NCBI GenBank assembly: GCA_028583415.1
Contig: CM053271.1
Span: forward strand, 88,275,534-88,339,533
From: Protea cynaroides
Taxonomy: Eukaryota > Streptophyta > Magnoliopsida > Proteales > Proteaceae
Length of the DNA stretch: 64,000 nucleotides
Direction: 5' to 3'
The notes under the pieces were generated by a model. That model was given only the letters and a program-made list of their open reading frames with translations. It was not told where the DNA came from and made no database searches. Position 1 is the first letter of the stretch, and the number at the start of each line of letters is the position of its first letter. The translations under genes were made by a program, and so were the position numbers. Below are positions 63,204 to 64,000 of this stretch, piece by piece.

Positions 63204-64000
63204 GTAGTTGATTCTCTATCATTATGTCTTTCTATTAGATCTACTCTTGAGTGATTCTTCAGGTTCTCTATTACATTCGTAGCTATTTTTCAGAATTGAT
63301 CACTGGATTTGTGTTGTTATGCCTACTATGGTTTCTTCAATATTGGTCACTGGATAAGCATGATTCTGTCCTATTTCTCTCCTTTGTCAACAAATATGGC
63401 TTTAGATAGAACTAAATTGCAAAGTGTGACGGATGTAATTGACCCCTTTTATTGGGGAAAAGTCTCTCTCTCTCTCTCTCTAGATTGCAGACACTGAGCA
63501 AACTGGACATATAAAAACCTGCCTGCAAAATCCAAAAAAAGTAGCATAAATAGAAGGTTTCGGATATTTTTCAAGGTTTGTTTCCTCTCTGTTCTCTAGA
63601 ATCAATGCAGACCATCGCAGCCTTTCTGGGCTTCTCTCTCATAGAGATTTCTGATTAGAGGGGACTGTAGAAGACATTGCAGATACTTATCTAGCAAAGT
63701 AAACAGATCCAAACCTGCCTGTTGAATCCATGCAAAGTAGCATGGGGAGCAGTTTTGGATCTTTTTTTCAGGTTTATTTCCTCCCCATGCTCTGGAATCG
63801 AAGTAGAATGGCGCACCTATTTCAGATCATATCTGGATTATTTCGATCACATCCTTTCAGTGCTTATTTTGGATGGTCAACATGCATCTGTTTGGCAAGG
63901 TGTGTTGACATTTTCAGTCAGGGTTCGAGGTCCTGGTTTTGAGGCAGGTTTCAACCAGCCTTGAAACCGAGCTGTCTCAGGTTTCTATCGGGTTTTGGTT
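63204..64000 (+). other. Downstream of the last identified exon
   Basis: Contains a CT microsatellite at about 63465-63481 and a pair of similar segments (GCAAAGTAGCAT... near 63725 and AAAAAGTAGCATAAATAG near 63535, each followed by GG(T)TT and TTTTTCA.GGTTT.TTTCCTC). The last 75 bases are rich in GGTTTCAACC and GAAACC phrases. No exon with a convincing PDS5 sequence was found. Confidence 0.45.

Noticed and set aside
63483..63540. Possible further PDS5 exon after TCTCTCTCTAG
   Set aside because: Joining it to 63199 creates an immediate TGA, and the translation has no PDS5 character.

Overview
The window is plant nuclear DNA and lies almost entirely inside one gene. Plus-strand exons joined by canonical plant splice sites (plus one GC-AG intron) encode the middle and C-terminal part of a PDS5-type sister chromatid cohesion protein: HEAT-type helical repeats followed by a Tudor domain. 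I can place 17 coding exons between 187 and 63199, about 2.36 kb of coding sequence or some 785 codons, so under 4 percent of the window is host coding sequence. The N-terminal exons lie before the window and the true 3' end is not resolved. The organism is an angiosperm, judging from the PDS5-Tudor protein, the Copia and Ty3/gypsy families, the hAT elements and an Au SINE. I cannot name the species.

Intron layout: 367-7386 holds a 5.1-kb hAT transposon. 7527-15545 holds LTR remnants, a Copia 3' end, hAT-type MITEs and tandem duplications. 15673-19731 holds a MITE and LTR-like sequence. 20062-21514 holds a decayed third relative of the hAT element. 21652-33085 (11.4 kb) holds two Copia remnants in opposite orientation, one of them hit by an L1-type LINE and several MITEs. 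34680-38478 holds microsatellites and an antisense gypsy remnant that carries an Au SINE and a truncated LINE. 39261-63005 (23.7 kb) splits the Tudor domain and holds a Tat-like gypsy region with a nested MITE and a nested Harbinger-like element, an antisense gypsy integrase, solo LTRs, and a complete 5.4-kb Copia element interrupted in its reverse transcriptase region by a second 5.0-kb hAT copy.

Several insertions can be proved from the sequence, because target-site duplications are intact and removing the insert rejoins the host reading: hAT copies at 1829-6948 (TATATAAG) and 56826-61824 (CTAATACC), MITEs at 41653-41803 (GTCACCGG) and 25846-26030 (CCTTGGCA), the Harbinger-like element at 42775-44486 (TTA), a LINE tail at 35854-36229 and the Au SINE at 35258-35354. 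All transposon proteins seen carry stops or frameshifts, so no copy here is likely to be autonomous.

I found no RNA gene, CRISPR array, defence system or gene cluster. The most interesting points are the extreme intron load of an otherwise clean cohesin gene, the Tudor domain split by 23.7 kb, the GC-AG intron, a Harbinger-like element carrying a gypsy reverse-transcriptase fragment, and two MITEs of different families inserted at the same 8-bp target.
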